A stretch of DNA of 64,000 bases, from positions 3,507,495 through 3,571,494 of the forward strand of contig CM043803.1 in NCBI GenBank assembly GCA_023974075.1. Direction: 5' to 3'. Below the pieces are notes generated by a model, which did no database searches, was not told the DNA's origin, and was given only the letters and a program-made list of their open reading frames with translations. The position numbers and the translations under genes were made by a program. Positions 24,501 to 34,967 of this stretch are shown here, piece after piece (the stretch's first letter is position 1; every line of letters starts with the position of its first letter). Source of the stretch: Chaenocephalus aceratus (Eukaryota > Chordata > Actinopteri > Perciformes > Channichthyidae).

Positions 24501-26071
24501 ACAGCCTGGAGTCATTAGAGAAAGCGTGTGTACTTACACAGCAGTACAACATTCACAGGAAAACATTAAGCTGCAAAGAAAGGCTTGGAGAAGAAGAAAT
24601 TACAGCAACGGATGAAAGAAAAACCAGGCATGTGTCTCCCTCTTGCCATCTTATCTGCAGGGATTCATCAAACATACACAGGAAGTATTCTCACTCCTTA
24701 CAACAATATATTGGGCTATCTGAGGAGCTCAGGGGTCCACATACCATGTGTAAAGTGAGTCTGGGGCCAGGAGCCTCCCCGGACCGCTCTGCCACAGAAG
24801 GAGCCAGCAGAGATCTCAGAGGCAGACGGAGAGGCTCCAATCTCAGTGAACTCTGGACTTAAACAATGGCATAACAATATTAAAGGGGAATTCCACCAAT
24901 CAGTCTGTTTACAGGTCTTGGGTAGTATTACTGCACGTGTAAAAAAGGTTTTTAAAAGCCTTAAGTGTGCAGAGTCTGATAAAATCAGTGAGTTCACTTG
25001 TGAACGTCGTTTGGGGCTGAACACGTCTAGATCAAAGGAAAAAAAGATCATGAAGTTTAGTTAAAAAATAATTACAATACCTCTGTAATTAATGCTGGCT
25101 TCAATTACTTTGAAACGTGGTCAGTTACTGAATACAATTCACCAGTTTTTATAAGAAGTCACCGAATCCTTTGAATTCCCCCAATAAACTGTTTTAAAGT
25201 ATATAAAGAAAATACTGCCAAAAACTACAAGTGCAGTGTATAGAACTACAACATGTGCAATGCACTTTTGATAAATGAATATCTTATTTAAAGATGTAAA
25301 CAAAGTGTATCAAGTGATCCGTGGCAATCTAACCAGGCTATAATATAATTGCACGTGTTTTCAAATGTAATCTGGGTTGATTGAAGTATTTTTGTAATTC
25401 TGATTACTTTACAACCCTGTGGGAAATATAGCCAGCAGGTCAAGGTCAAGTCAGTGCTTCCTCAATTTTGATATATCTATATGTGTCATAAATTGAAATA
25501 TGGTATTGGTTTGTACAAGTTATCATTGTTTAATGTTTCATGCATCCTGGGCATGTTTCTGATGCAACTGGAGTCCAAGAGTCTCTTGATGAGATTTCCA
25601 AAAGGCAAAGATCCACTATTTCTTTAAAGAGACTCCCAGGTAGAGACAAAAACCAGCTGTTTGGATTACCCAGGTTGAACATCATCAGAAGCCCTGATAT
25701 CAAACACTCACATATTCCCACACTAAACCCTTCCCTCTCTGTCATAAATCTGAATTTGTATTTGGCTTCGCAGTGACTGATGAAATACAACACTGCAAGC
25801 ACCAATAGATCCTGCAGCAGAGAGCAGCTTCTCACCTCTGAAAGCTGCTGATCCCACATTTAACCCCACACTGCTGCAGCCCGGGCGGCGGGGCAATTGA
25901 CTTTACCCATGAAATATTCATATGAAGATGTTTTGAAATACATTTGCATTTATTAAAGTCACCAAGTCTAAATAATGGATTGTGGAATGTGACTCAATTT
26001 CACAATGAAAAAAACCCATTAGGCAGGTGCATTAAAACGTATGGAACCCTTTGAACCTAATGTGTAATCTG
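18562..26071. other. Long intergenic stretch without a recognised gene
   Basis: About 7.5 kb between the retroelement block and the TWNK 3' flank. Frames of 60-110 codons exist on both strands but none has recognisable content or paired splice sites. Small tandem patches occur: a 15-bp 'taatataaagcc' unit repeated three times near 22690-22725, and GCTAA repeats near 23331. A less repeat-like, mixed-composition stretch at about 20600-21400 may be conserved noncoding DNA, which cannot be judged from one species. Confidence 0.5.
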
Positions 26072-26270
26072 CAGTGGTGGAAGAAGTACTGACCAACTGG
26101 GAAAATACTCCACTACAAGTAAAAGTCCTGCTAAATACAAGCATGTTTTTCCAGCAAAATGTACACGATAAACAGGAACAGTGCAGTAAAATGTTCCCTC
26201 TGAGTCTTTTACTTTTATATGATGTTGTTTTAAATTCATTTTATTGATGTGTCGGTTGCATTTTACTGCT
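26072..26270. mobile_element. CAGTGGTGGAAGAAGTA-type hAT fragment
   Basis: The text from CAGTGGTGGAAGAAGTACT onward, with 'actccactacaagtaaaagtcctg', is the recognisable left end of a very common fish hAT-type repeat. The right end is not clear, so the stated end is approximate. Confidence 0.5.
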
Positions 26271-26672
26271 TTAGATGCAATAATGTGCTAATTTGACATC
26301 CTTTATTTACTGTTAAATCCTTCAAAGAATCTCCGATAAATCACCAGCTTACTGAAAATGTATATAGAAAGAAATGACAGAGGCAATACAGTGCTTCCAG
26401 TGTTGCTAAATAGTGCACGAGTTAAATTCTTGTTGGTAATATGCATAAATGTGCACTTTAAAGCTTGTTAGTATCAACAAAGCACAGACATCAGACAAAT
26501 CAATACATCTGCCATTGAAACCCAAAGACTAAGCTAAATAAAAAACACATTTGTAGCCATGTGTTGAAAAAGGGTGGCAATATTAACTGTGGGCATTTCT
26601 ATCTGTAATAAAGCACACACTGCCCTCTGTTGATCAAATAAGAAAACACAAGACATTTTAGCATTCAAGCAT

Positions 26673-26678
26673 TTTATT
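26673..26678 (-). terminator. Candidate polyadenylation signal of TWNK
   Basis: On the minus strand AATAAA lies about 520 bp after the TWNK stop codon. It is the first AATAAA found downstream and would give a 3' UTR of ordinary length. Confidence 0.5.
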
Positions 26679-27200
26679 TGTAAAAAAAAGGAGCTCATAT
26701 AATAATTTATAAATCATCCTTGGACAAAATGTCAGTAGAGCGCACACTAAGGCAATGTGCAAGTGCTAGTGTCAGCCTGGCACGCAGACAGTGTGATAGT
26801 GTTCTACCGTGAAATACTGGACGTTACCATGAAAACGGCATTTTTTGTGAAATTGAACAAGTCATGATGTATTTCATAAACACTTTGAACAGAGAACTTT
26901 GTCTTAATATACAGTAGTAGAAAAGCTTATCATGTGCCAACACTCTCCCATCATTGTTTCACATTCTGCTCAGAACATACTTCATACTTTGCTCCATAAT
27001 GAAATACATATTACAGTATTATTAACTATTTGTTTCATTGTGAATTACAATCAGAGCTCATTTTGCATTGCTCCAACATACTTACTATTCAGCTTAGTTG
27101 AACCTTTTGTTATTGACATAAAACTGTCAAACATCCTTGCTATCTAACACTTTATCGATCCCAGTAATCTCTTCTGCCTTACAAGTATACAATATTATCG

Positions 27201-30200
27201 TTACTTCTGCACGCTTTCTTTTCCGGTTACAGTTCGTGGAGCCTTTGCTATTTTGGCCACTTTCTCTTTTTTAACCTCTACCTTCTTTCCTTCCACCTTC
27301 ATCCCCTCGCCCCCCTCGTTTTCCGGCTTGAAGGCGACCTTCCTCAGTTTGTGCTTGCCTTGGATGGGAGCTTCGAAAGTCAGCGAAGACTTGAGGAAAT
27401 CCAGAGGGAAGATGCCCACGTCTCCGTCGAAGCGGTTCTTGGTGATCTGCAGGGACCTGCGGCCGGGACACGTCGCCAGCTTCTTCTCCTGCAGGATCAG
27501 GACGTTGTCGGCCTCTTGGCTGGCCTGGAAGGGGTTACAAGTGGAGATGCTTCTTGTAAAAGGACTAAACATCGTCAGGACAACTCAATTAGTGTTTTTT
27601 TTATTTGTAAAGATAAGGCTCTTTTAAATAGAAAAGGAGCGCGACACTCACGAGCAAATGTATAAAATGAAAAGGCATAGGCGATAAGAGGAAATGGATG
27701 TTAAACAAAAGTAAACTACAGCAAGTAATATAGGGGATATGTATGGATTGAATTTCTATTTAGACTTTCCACCAGTTTTTCAGAATTGTTTTCCTTGTGT
27801 AAATAATGATTTGTATAAAAACTCTTTAAATTGTTATATCTGAAACAATATTTTGCGATTGATCATTTCTTATTCTATTGTTTTGTGCAGTGTTTTTATA
27901 CTTTAAAACCCTTTATTTATTTTAAGTGTTTATATGATTTTTTTTAAATCACATTTTCCATATACTTTTTTTGTTTTTTTGATTCAATGTTTTGTTCTGT
28001 CCTCTCCTTGAGTCCCCGTGTCCTATTTAAAGAGAATTAAGTGTACAAACTTGTGAATCAAATTGTCTTAAAATACAATTCTGATACTGAGTTCTTCACC
28101 TTTTTCTGTCTTACCTTTGCTGATCCGAAGATGGATGCTGTTTGCAGATCCCGGTCGTCCTCCTCTTTCCTCGGGTGAATGACCAGCGTGACGTGGCAGC
28201 TGCTGTTGGTGGCAAACTTCCTGAAGGCTCCAATAATGTGGTCCTGGACAGCAAACCTGGAAGCATCATGTCATTATGTATTTGTGATGGGAAAGCAACA
28301 TTGATGAAACAGAGTGGAACATGAACAAAAGGTTGTTTTTCTTTATATTTGTTTTAAATCTTACTCACTTGTCTACCGCGAGGTTTTCCTGCCCCATCAT
28401 GAACTGCAGGTTGTCGATGATGACGTGGTTGATATCATACAGGTAGACGCTATGTTGCATTGTGTCCAGCACCGCCCTATTGAAAATCCGTCCATTAATT
28501 GTACAGTCAGTAAAAATAATGCATGGTCTTCAAATATCTGTTTCTGTCAAACTAACAATACAAAACCCAAAATAATAAACTGAAAATTGGCTCTTTTTTG
28601 GGGGCGACATCATGAAAAACCAATGTTGTTCGGTAAACATGGGATTCAACAAGCCTTTCAGATCTGGCTCCCCTTGTAACTTGTTAGAATTTACCACCAA
28701 CAATGGCTTTTTCAGAAAAGGGATTCAAAGAGACAGCTGCTCAAAATTAAAGCATGTTAACAGGTTCTAGTAGAGACTCAATTTACACGTGTAGCCTTAA
28801 AATTGAGCACGATATGTCCTCTTTGAAAAGGGCTTAACCAATGATGTCAGTTTGTTTTCTGACTTATCCTTTTGGCACCATATCAAAGAATTAAAGCAAG
28901 TTAAAAGCAAACACTGGCATATTCCTACAGCTACTGTTGACAGAATCCAGTTTAATGAATTGATTGTATGGTCTTGGCTAAAGCACCAGGAAAAGTAGCA
29001 TGGGATGCCTACTGGGATTTAGAAGGACATATTCATTGAAACACTTACTTGATGTTCTGCTGCCCGTGGAAAGTCATAAAGTAGAGAGGCAGCTCTTCGA
29101 ACTTGTCTGCCCAGAAGTCGTACTGCTCCAGGTTGTTCTCCAGCCTCTGCATGGCAAACTGAGTGAGCATGACCTTGGCCAGACGCACGTTGTTGATCTC
29201 AAAGCTGCCCCACAGCGTGTTGACGCCCTGCATGCAGAGGTCCAGAGCAACCTCGCTGATAAAGGTGGTCTTCCCACTGCCAGTGGGACCTGGTTATAAA
29301 AACAAACATATATTAAGACCAATGGATACATTTTTGTTTTTCTTGACCACTTGGGAGCATTCAAACTAGTTGAAGCACAACTATTATATTTTTGTTAAAT
29401 GTTTTCACAAACTAGTGGCCACATTTCTATCTCTGACATTCAGAAGGTCGGTTGTAGAGAGCCCTTTGCTACCTTTGGAGCTGTTTTGAATGAAAATGTC
29501 TAAAAATGCTGTTTTTAATCATACCAAATTTGGAGAACTCCTTATTTTTTCAGTTTTATATCTTATTTAACTGACTATCTTTGGGTTGTGGACTGACAAA
29601 ACAAGACATTTTTAACATCAACTTGGCATTTGAGAACCTGGGATATACATTTATTTGCCATTTTCTGAAATTGTTTAGACAACATTAATCAAGAAAATAA
29701 TCAGGAGATATTCAATAATAACAACTACGGTTTTGTGGGCTAGAAAACCAAAATAATGTGCCGAAAGATGCAACGACCCTTTTGGGCCTAGGGGAAGTGT
29801 AGAGTTGGTTGATCATTTAGTATTGTATTAGAATGAAACAACAACCAAGACTATACTATGAACTGTGATTCAAAACTTGGTCTTTAAGCATCATGGTTCT
29901 TCATACCTGTGAAAACAGTCAGCTCCCCCTTGCGGTGTCCCTTCAGGATCCTGTTGAGCTCGGGAAACCTGGCCCACTTCACTCCGGCCACCTGCTCTGT
30001 GTTCGACAGCTCCCCGTACACGTCCTCTCTGAGCTGCTTGAAGGACACGATGGACTTATGTGCTGCTGGGATGGAGGATTTGATGATCTGTCCCAGGTTC
30101 TTCCCCTGAGCCAGCGCCTCCATGGGACAGGGTCTGTACTCCCCGGGCCGCACCAGCGAGCAGCGCCTCAGACCCAGCTTACGAGAGAAGATCTTCGACG

Positions 30201-31688
30201 CCTCCCAGGAGCGAATGTCGTCTCCCAGCCACAGCGTCACTCTCTTGAACTGTTCCAGGTAAGGTAGCAGGATGGGTGGGAGGCAGCTGGCCCCCCGTGG
30301 AAGAGCCACACTGGGGAGTCCTGTGGCCTGGCTCACAGCGAGTGTGTCCAGCTCAGAACCGGTGAGCACCACCTCCGCGTCCATACGGCCCACCAGGGGG
30401 AGGCCGAACAGGCTGTGGAAAGAATTACACTTTGGGACTGTGGCTTCTTTATAAATTACTTTGTTATTGTCTGTGCTTTGGGCGGAGAGGAGCTTCACGC
30501 CCTTCAGGGAGGAGTCGGGGCCCCCAAACCAGGGGAAAACCAGACTCTTGGTGGGTTTAAAGAGTCTCACGCCAAACTTCTTGAGTGTTGCATTGGAGAC
30601 CTTTGAGATCTGAAACAAAGCATTAGTAAAGCTTATTATCCTGTGAGGAAAATTATCGACATGTTACAATATTTTCGGCACTTGTGGGTTTTCTGTCGCC
30701 ACTTTTTAATAGCAGGTAGCTGGTTCCTCCACATGAACTTTTTCAATTCTCAAAATAAAAAACATTAATCCTAGGGGTTAGGTTTATTTAGAGTCTGAAA
30801 AAAACAAAAAAAAAGTGCGTATTTAGAGAGTATGAAAAAAACAAATAAAGTGGCGACAGATAACCCACAAGTACCTATTTATCACCTTTATCTCCGATAC
30901 ACATCTGCTTACATGTACTATAGGCCTATTGTGTAGAATAACAAAACAAATGTCCTGCCTTGCCTTGTATTTTTTGATGTGATGGTGTCTGGCAAGTGGG
31001 TTTTACCTATTATAATTTGTATAAAAAGAAAATCCTTAATATGTCATGAAATGACACTCAGAAATACCTGGAACATGGTTTTAACCAGCAGAGCCTCTTC
31101 CTCAGGGACGTCAGTGAGCGGCACAGAGCTGGACCAGATCCTCTGCACCTCCCTCAGCTCGCTCTCCCTCTCCTCCTGCTCCTCCATACTCTCTGAGTAT
31201 CCCAGCAGCACATGAGGGCTGAGGAAGTCCTGCTCCTGCTTCTGCATCACCTCCAGGCAGTCCTGGATATCCTCCCAGCTCCCTTCCACCATCGTGTCCT
31301 TACACAAAAACTGCCCGGTGGTTTTGTCGATGAACAAGCAGTAGCTGTCTTTCCTGTCGGACGGATTGATAAAGATGCTCTGGATGTGGAGGCAGCTGTG
31401 GCCATCGTGGAAGGGAATTTCTTTAGAGCGCAGGTACTGTTTTATGTCTGTGATAGTGACAGGAGTTGTAGGAATCTCTAAAGCAGACTTGGCATCATTT
31501 TTATAAGCCCTGGTTCCACTGTGTGCCAGGAAGTAGCCTTTATCAAGAAACTGTGGAGGCCTATGAAGGAGTCTCTGGGTAAGAAGTCTCACACAGGAAA
31601 AGGGTGGGAAGGGTCTTTGGTGCAGAAATCTTGGGGCTGCCACCTGCAAGAGACAGGTGGTGCCCCTCAGCAGCAAGTTCCTCCACAT
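27201..31688 (-). CDS. twnk: Twinkle, mitochondrial replicative DNA helicase (complete, 6 coding exons, 712 residues)
   Basis: Coding exons in transcript order are 31068-31688, 29907-30609, 29049-29289, 28369-28476, 28115-28256 and 27201-27524. All introns are GT-AG and the phases join without a break. Twinkle is a hexameric 5'-3' helicase that unwinds mtDNA ahead of polymerase gamma in mitochondrial nucleoids. The first 48 residues are Arg-rich with no acidic residue, as in a mitochondrial targeting peptide. An inactive primase-like half follows. The RecA-type helicase half has Walker A GPTGSGKT (residues 442-449), H1a FEINNVRLA, Walker B-type HVIIDNLQ, H3 [12 protein letters not shown] and H4 KNRFDGDVG. 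The C-terminal tail is Lys-rich. Human Twinkle is 684 residues, so the extra length is modest. The ATG at 31688 is chosen because it opens the targeting peptide. It is head to head with MRPL43. Confidence 0.96.
30680..30872. mobile_element. MITE inside TWNK intron 1
   Basis: ACTTGTGGGTTTTCTGTCGC at the left is matched by an imperfect inverse at the right (GCGACAGATAACCCACAAGT), one mismatch over 20 bp. The match continues inward (CACTTT / AAAGTG). The 193-bp unit is AT-rich inside, and a target duplication is not obvious. Confidence 0.65.
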
Positions 31689-31708
31689 TAGTTATCTGGA
31701 AACGACAT
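31688..31708 (-). promoter_or_regulatory. Six-codon upstream ORF whose stop overlaps the TWNK start
   Basis: On the minus strand ATG (31708-31706) reads MSFPDN and stops at TAA (31690-31688). The last A of that stop is the first base of the TWNK ATG (TAATG). It is in a different frame from TWNK and would be in the mRNA whether or not the predicted 5' UTR intron is removed. Short uORFs ending at the main start usually lower or condition translation. Confidence 0.6.
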
Positions 31709-31713
31709 TAAAC

Positions 31714-31934
31714 CTGCACAAAGATACGTACAGGTTCATTAACTTACAGCAAAGCTACAACAGAGGTATGTTTGGATGACCTATGCTAGTGTAAGTCACA
31801 GCGAGGAAGAAAACCGTTATTTTTGATTAAACAAACACTAGCTATGAAGGCCAATTAGCATGAATGTGCATGAAAGCATCCACTAGAAATACATATCGTT
31901 TTAATTAAAAAACAAAGACATAACATTGACTTAC
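31714..31934 (-). other. Predicted intron in the TWNK 5' UTR
   Basis: The minus strand shows a donor GAGCCA|gtaagt at 31935/31934 and an acceptor tttgtgcag|GTTT at 31714/31713. Both sit at the right distance for a short noncoding first exon upstream of the TWNK start. The prediction rests on splice consensus only. Confidence 0.45.
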
Positions 31935-31935
31935 T

Positions 31936-32354
31936 GGCTCTGTCGTCTGCCCTACTTTTCCTCCATGCTTCTCCAAAACCCCGGGCTTTTCGGTGCGCTT
32001 TCAAAACAAGTCCGTGTGAAACATACGCCGAAGTGCACCGAATGCGTTTATATGTTTATGTTAAATGTGAATTCCTACAAAAGATAAATATTGAATTATA
32101 AAAAGTGTCTGTTTCATAATATGAATCCAAAATGTTACATTTCTTTCAAAATAAGTATTATTATTAAGTTCTACCGCGCTCGTGTCATTGAAGTGTTTCA
32201 CTCCGGTACATATCATCGACGGACCGGAATACATGCATGCCCGTCAAGTCGTCCTCTGTGAATGTTGTTTCTAGCTAGCATATTTTTGTCTCCAGCGTTT
32301 TTTTTTTAAAACAAATGTTTAATTGAAATATATGCGCTAATTGTGTGCTAAACG
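31936..32354. promoter_or_regulatory. Divergent promoter region between TWNK and MRPL43
   Basis: The two start codons lie 666 bp apart and point away from each other. The interval has moderate CpG content, no TATA box at a convincing position, and ETS-like CCGGAA cores (for example near 32224). That suits housekeeping mitochondrial genes often driven by GABP/NRF-2. Transcription start sites cannot be fixed by eye. Confidence 0.55.
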
Positions 32355-33900
32355 ATGACATCCAGAGGCACACCGAGTCGCTTCCTGCAGAGTGTTCTTC
32401 AGAACGGAGTGGGTCGCTATGTCTGCCAGCTCAAACGACTCTCCATCATCTTCTCCAAAAATGCACAGAGCTCGCTGGGAGTCAGGTAAAATATATGTTA
32501 CATACATTACTTTAGAACCTCTTTCTCAAAGTTACAAATGTTAGTAGTTTTTTGTAAATAAATCAGATATTCTTTGGTTAACTTAGCACGAGTAATTAAA
32601 CACCGGAAATTGACTGTATGTTTACAACCAATAGGCCTACAAACAAAGCACTATCAGTAGGATAAGCACAGCATTAAAAACGTTTTCTCTTCTTCTTCAG
32701 GGGATTCATTGAAGAGGGAGTGGTGGATTATGCCAAATACAACCCTTCAACTGTCGTGTATGTGTCTCCTCAATCCTGCAGGATACCCAAAATAGTTGCA
32801 GAATACCGTAAGTGCTCAGGACTGTGTTTTGATGTGATATCTGACTAATCCTGAATTTCTTTCCTTACTTAAGCACATGTTTTTAATAAATAAATCAAAT
32901 AATAATAATGCTTTATTGTAGTGATATCCAGGGAAATCTTGGAAATATGGACAAATATACTTGTGTGTACACTCTCGCGATGTTAAAAAAGTTCCCAAAT
33001 TTAGGAAAAAGAGAGGAAATACATCCGCATGTGTCCTGTGTAATGTGTTGTCTTCTGTAAATCCAACTGCTGTCCCTAAAGAAACTACCTAATACTACTT
33101 TGGTGATGCTAAACTACTATATTGCTACTTTAAATCAAAAGCATGAAAACAGGCGCCGGGCTTACCAGGTTAACAGTTAAAAGTGAACAACAGTTCACTT
33201 TTAACTGTTAACTGTTAAGTTCAATGTGTGTTACTACGCTTAGTTCAAATCAAATCAAGTTTTATTTATATAGCACATTTATAAACGATTTTTGGTCAAG
33301 CCAAAGTGCTGTACATATAATACAAATAGCCTACAGTAGAGACACTTTACAGCAAATACAACAGCACAGATTGTTCAGAATATCAGTATGAGAAAAACGA
33401 CACCCTCTATCCTTAGACCCTCACATCGTACAAGAAAAAGCTTCCAGAGAAAACCCAACAGTTTAAGGGGGAAATGGGAGAAACTAGTTACTGTAGGGGG
33501 CAGTATAACACTGTTTTTTCTGAGACCTCTATTTAGCTAGAACTAACAATCCACTGGGAGTTTCACCCAGATGTATTGGTTCTTTGTGACACTGTTAAGT
33601 TTTGCAATAAGAAAAGTATGTACTATTAAAAGTCACTTGTACTTCATTCTTTTCCCTCCTGCAGTAAACGGCAACGTGAGGGAAGAAATTGTCACAAGCA
33701 AAACGGCGATACAGATCTCTGAGGTTTTGACCAAGCTGACCAATCAGTCCGGCCTGGACATCATCCGCCTCCGAAAGCCCTTCCACACTGACAACCCCAG
33801 CATCCAGGGCCAGTGGCACCCCTTCACTAACCGGCCCCCGTGCATCGGCCCCATCAGACCTCAGAAACAAGATGCTGAACAAGGACTATCCAATATTTAA
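32355..33900 (+). CDS. mrpl43: Mitochondrial ribosomal protein L43 (mL43), 3 exons, 157 residues
   Basis: Exons are 32355-32485, 32701-32807 and 33665-33900, all GT-AG, joining in phase to 157 residues. mL43 is a large-subunit mitoribosomal protein with a thioredoxin-like fold, related to the N-terminal part of NADH dehydrogenase subunit B8 (L51/S25/CI-B8 family). The start [15 protein letters not shown] and the block [20 protein letters not shown] near the C-terminus are near-identical to the vertebrate family. The length fits the shorter vertebrate isoform. It shares a divergent promoter region with TWNK and converges with SEMA4G, as in human. Confidence 0.95.
33169..33212. repeat. Perfect 20-bp inverted repeat with 4-nt loop in MRPL43 intron 2
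   Basis: GTTAACAGTTAAAAGTGAAC is followed by aaca and then its exact inverse GTTCACTTTTAACTGTTAAC. The hairpin has no mismatches. It could extrude as a cruciform, or fold in the pre-mRNA. No flanking repeat shows it to be part of a larger element. Confidence 0.85.
33242..33500 (-). mobile_element. LINE/SINE 3'-tail type repeat
   Basis: The plus strand reads 'caagttttatttatatagcac' and then 'aaagtgctgtacat', the inverse of the GTGCTATATAAATAAAACTTG tail of L2-like fish LINEs and their SINEs. It is in MRPL43 intron 2, opposite in sense to the gene. The inner (5') limit is approximate. Confidence 0.5.
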
Positions 33901-34241
33901 AGTCAAAATGAATGCTAAATTCTAGTTTACTGTAGAAAGATCCATCATCTTTTGAAGCTGTTCAAGTGATCAATATGTTGGATATTTCTGCAGAAGACCT
34001 CGCTCTGGACTGGGTATTTTTCACCATGCCCTTTTGTCTGTTGGTGGCAGCAATTCTGTGCAGAGCTGTGCCGTTATTACCAGCTCTAAATGCCACATTT
34101 GAATAGACGTTACATGAATCCTCCAGAGGCTTGTCAGCAGGCATATTAAAAAAGCAGATAACTGGTTTTTTAAACCCAAGGTTATTTGAAGATTCATTGT
34201 AGTAAAGTGCAGCGCTTCAGAACAGATGAAACTTTGTATGA

Positions 34242-34247
34242 AATAAA
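34242..34247 (+). terminator. Candidate polyadenylation signal of MRPL43
   Basis: AATAAA about 340 bp after the stop codon, followed by an A-rich stretch. It is a reasonable 3' UTR length for this gene. Confidence 0.6.
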
Positions 34248-34551
34248 TCTTTAAAAAAAATGGTTCAGTTGCTGGGCATTGGTGTTGGAGTTATATTTTT
34301 GACAGCTTGTCAGAAGATCAGCAGAGCAACACTGATGTGCCGTCTGCTTCATTAGCTTTGACTGATTTAACTGCACTGATAATACTTCACAGACAAGACA
34401 CATGGCAGAGGAACACCTTTCTTTATTTCCATGACACCAGGGAATGTACATGTTTTAGATACTGAGAAGGTTTGATGGTTTCCTTAATGCACAACAAATC
34501 CCTAAATTAAGATGACAGAAAGCTGTGTGATAGCTTGAGGGAAATGTTTTA

Positions 34552-34967
34552 AAGCGGAGGGGCCCATGTATGCTAGTTTTCAGGTTTCATAATTGTATTT
34601 TATGCCTCCACTGTGACATAGCTTTAATATTCAGAAAGGACTTTATTTGTCTCATACTGCCTGTGCTGCAGCACCTCTTTTCACCCTCTGTCGAAAACAA
34701 GAGCCCAGTCTGCTCTGATTGGTTAGCTGGCTGTCTGTTGCGATTGGTCTACTGCTTAGAGATGTCCCGCCCCTTGGCCTATCATGTACAGTGTGTACTA
34801 TGTTGAGGAAGTAAATGAAGGACTATATGGAGGCATTTCAGGCAGAGGAGGAGTGTGGGAGAGAAACGTAGCCTTTGCAGAACATTAATTATGCACAAAA
34901 ACCTATAGAACACAATACAGGAAAGGGAACACCAAAAAAGTAAAATAGGGCTACCTTCAGCAGCGCA
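34552..34967 (+). mobile_element. TTAA-type MITE, copy 1 (near full length)
   Basis: Starts after TTAA with 'aaagcggaggggccc' and ends near 'aaaatagggctacc', a decayed form of the family ends AGGGGCCC...GGGCCCCT. The core 'catactgcctgtgctgcagc' and 'agcccagtctgctctgattgg' are shared with the copies at 43003, 47754 and (3' part) 60985. It shows the complete order of the family in this window. Confidence 0.7.

Noticed and set aside
27253..27627. Plus-strand frames opposite TWNK exons (27253-27665, 29893-30267, 29000-29299)
   Set aside because: Antisense shadows of well-supported helicase exons.
34570..34806. Similar short protein frames at 34570-34806 and 47603-47851 sharing a 'PVLQHLFSPSV' phrase
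   Set aside because: Both lie in copies of the same TTAA MITE, so the shared peptide reflects repeat DNA and not a gene family.
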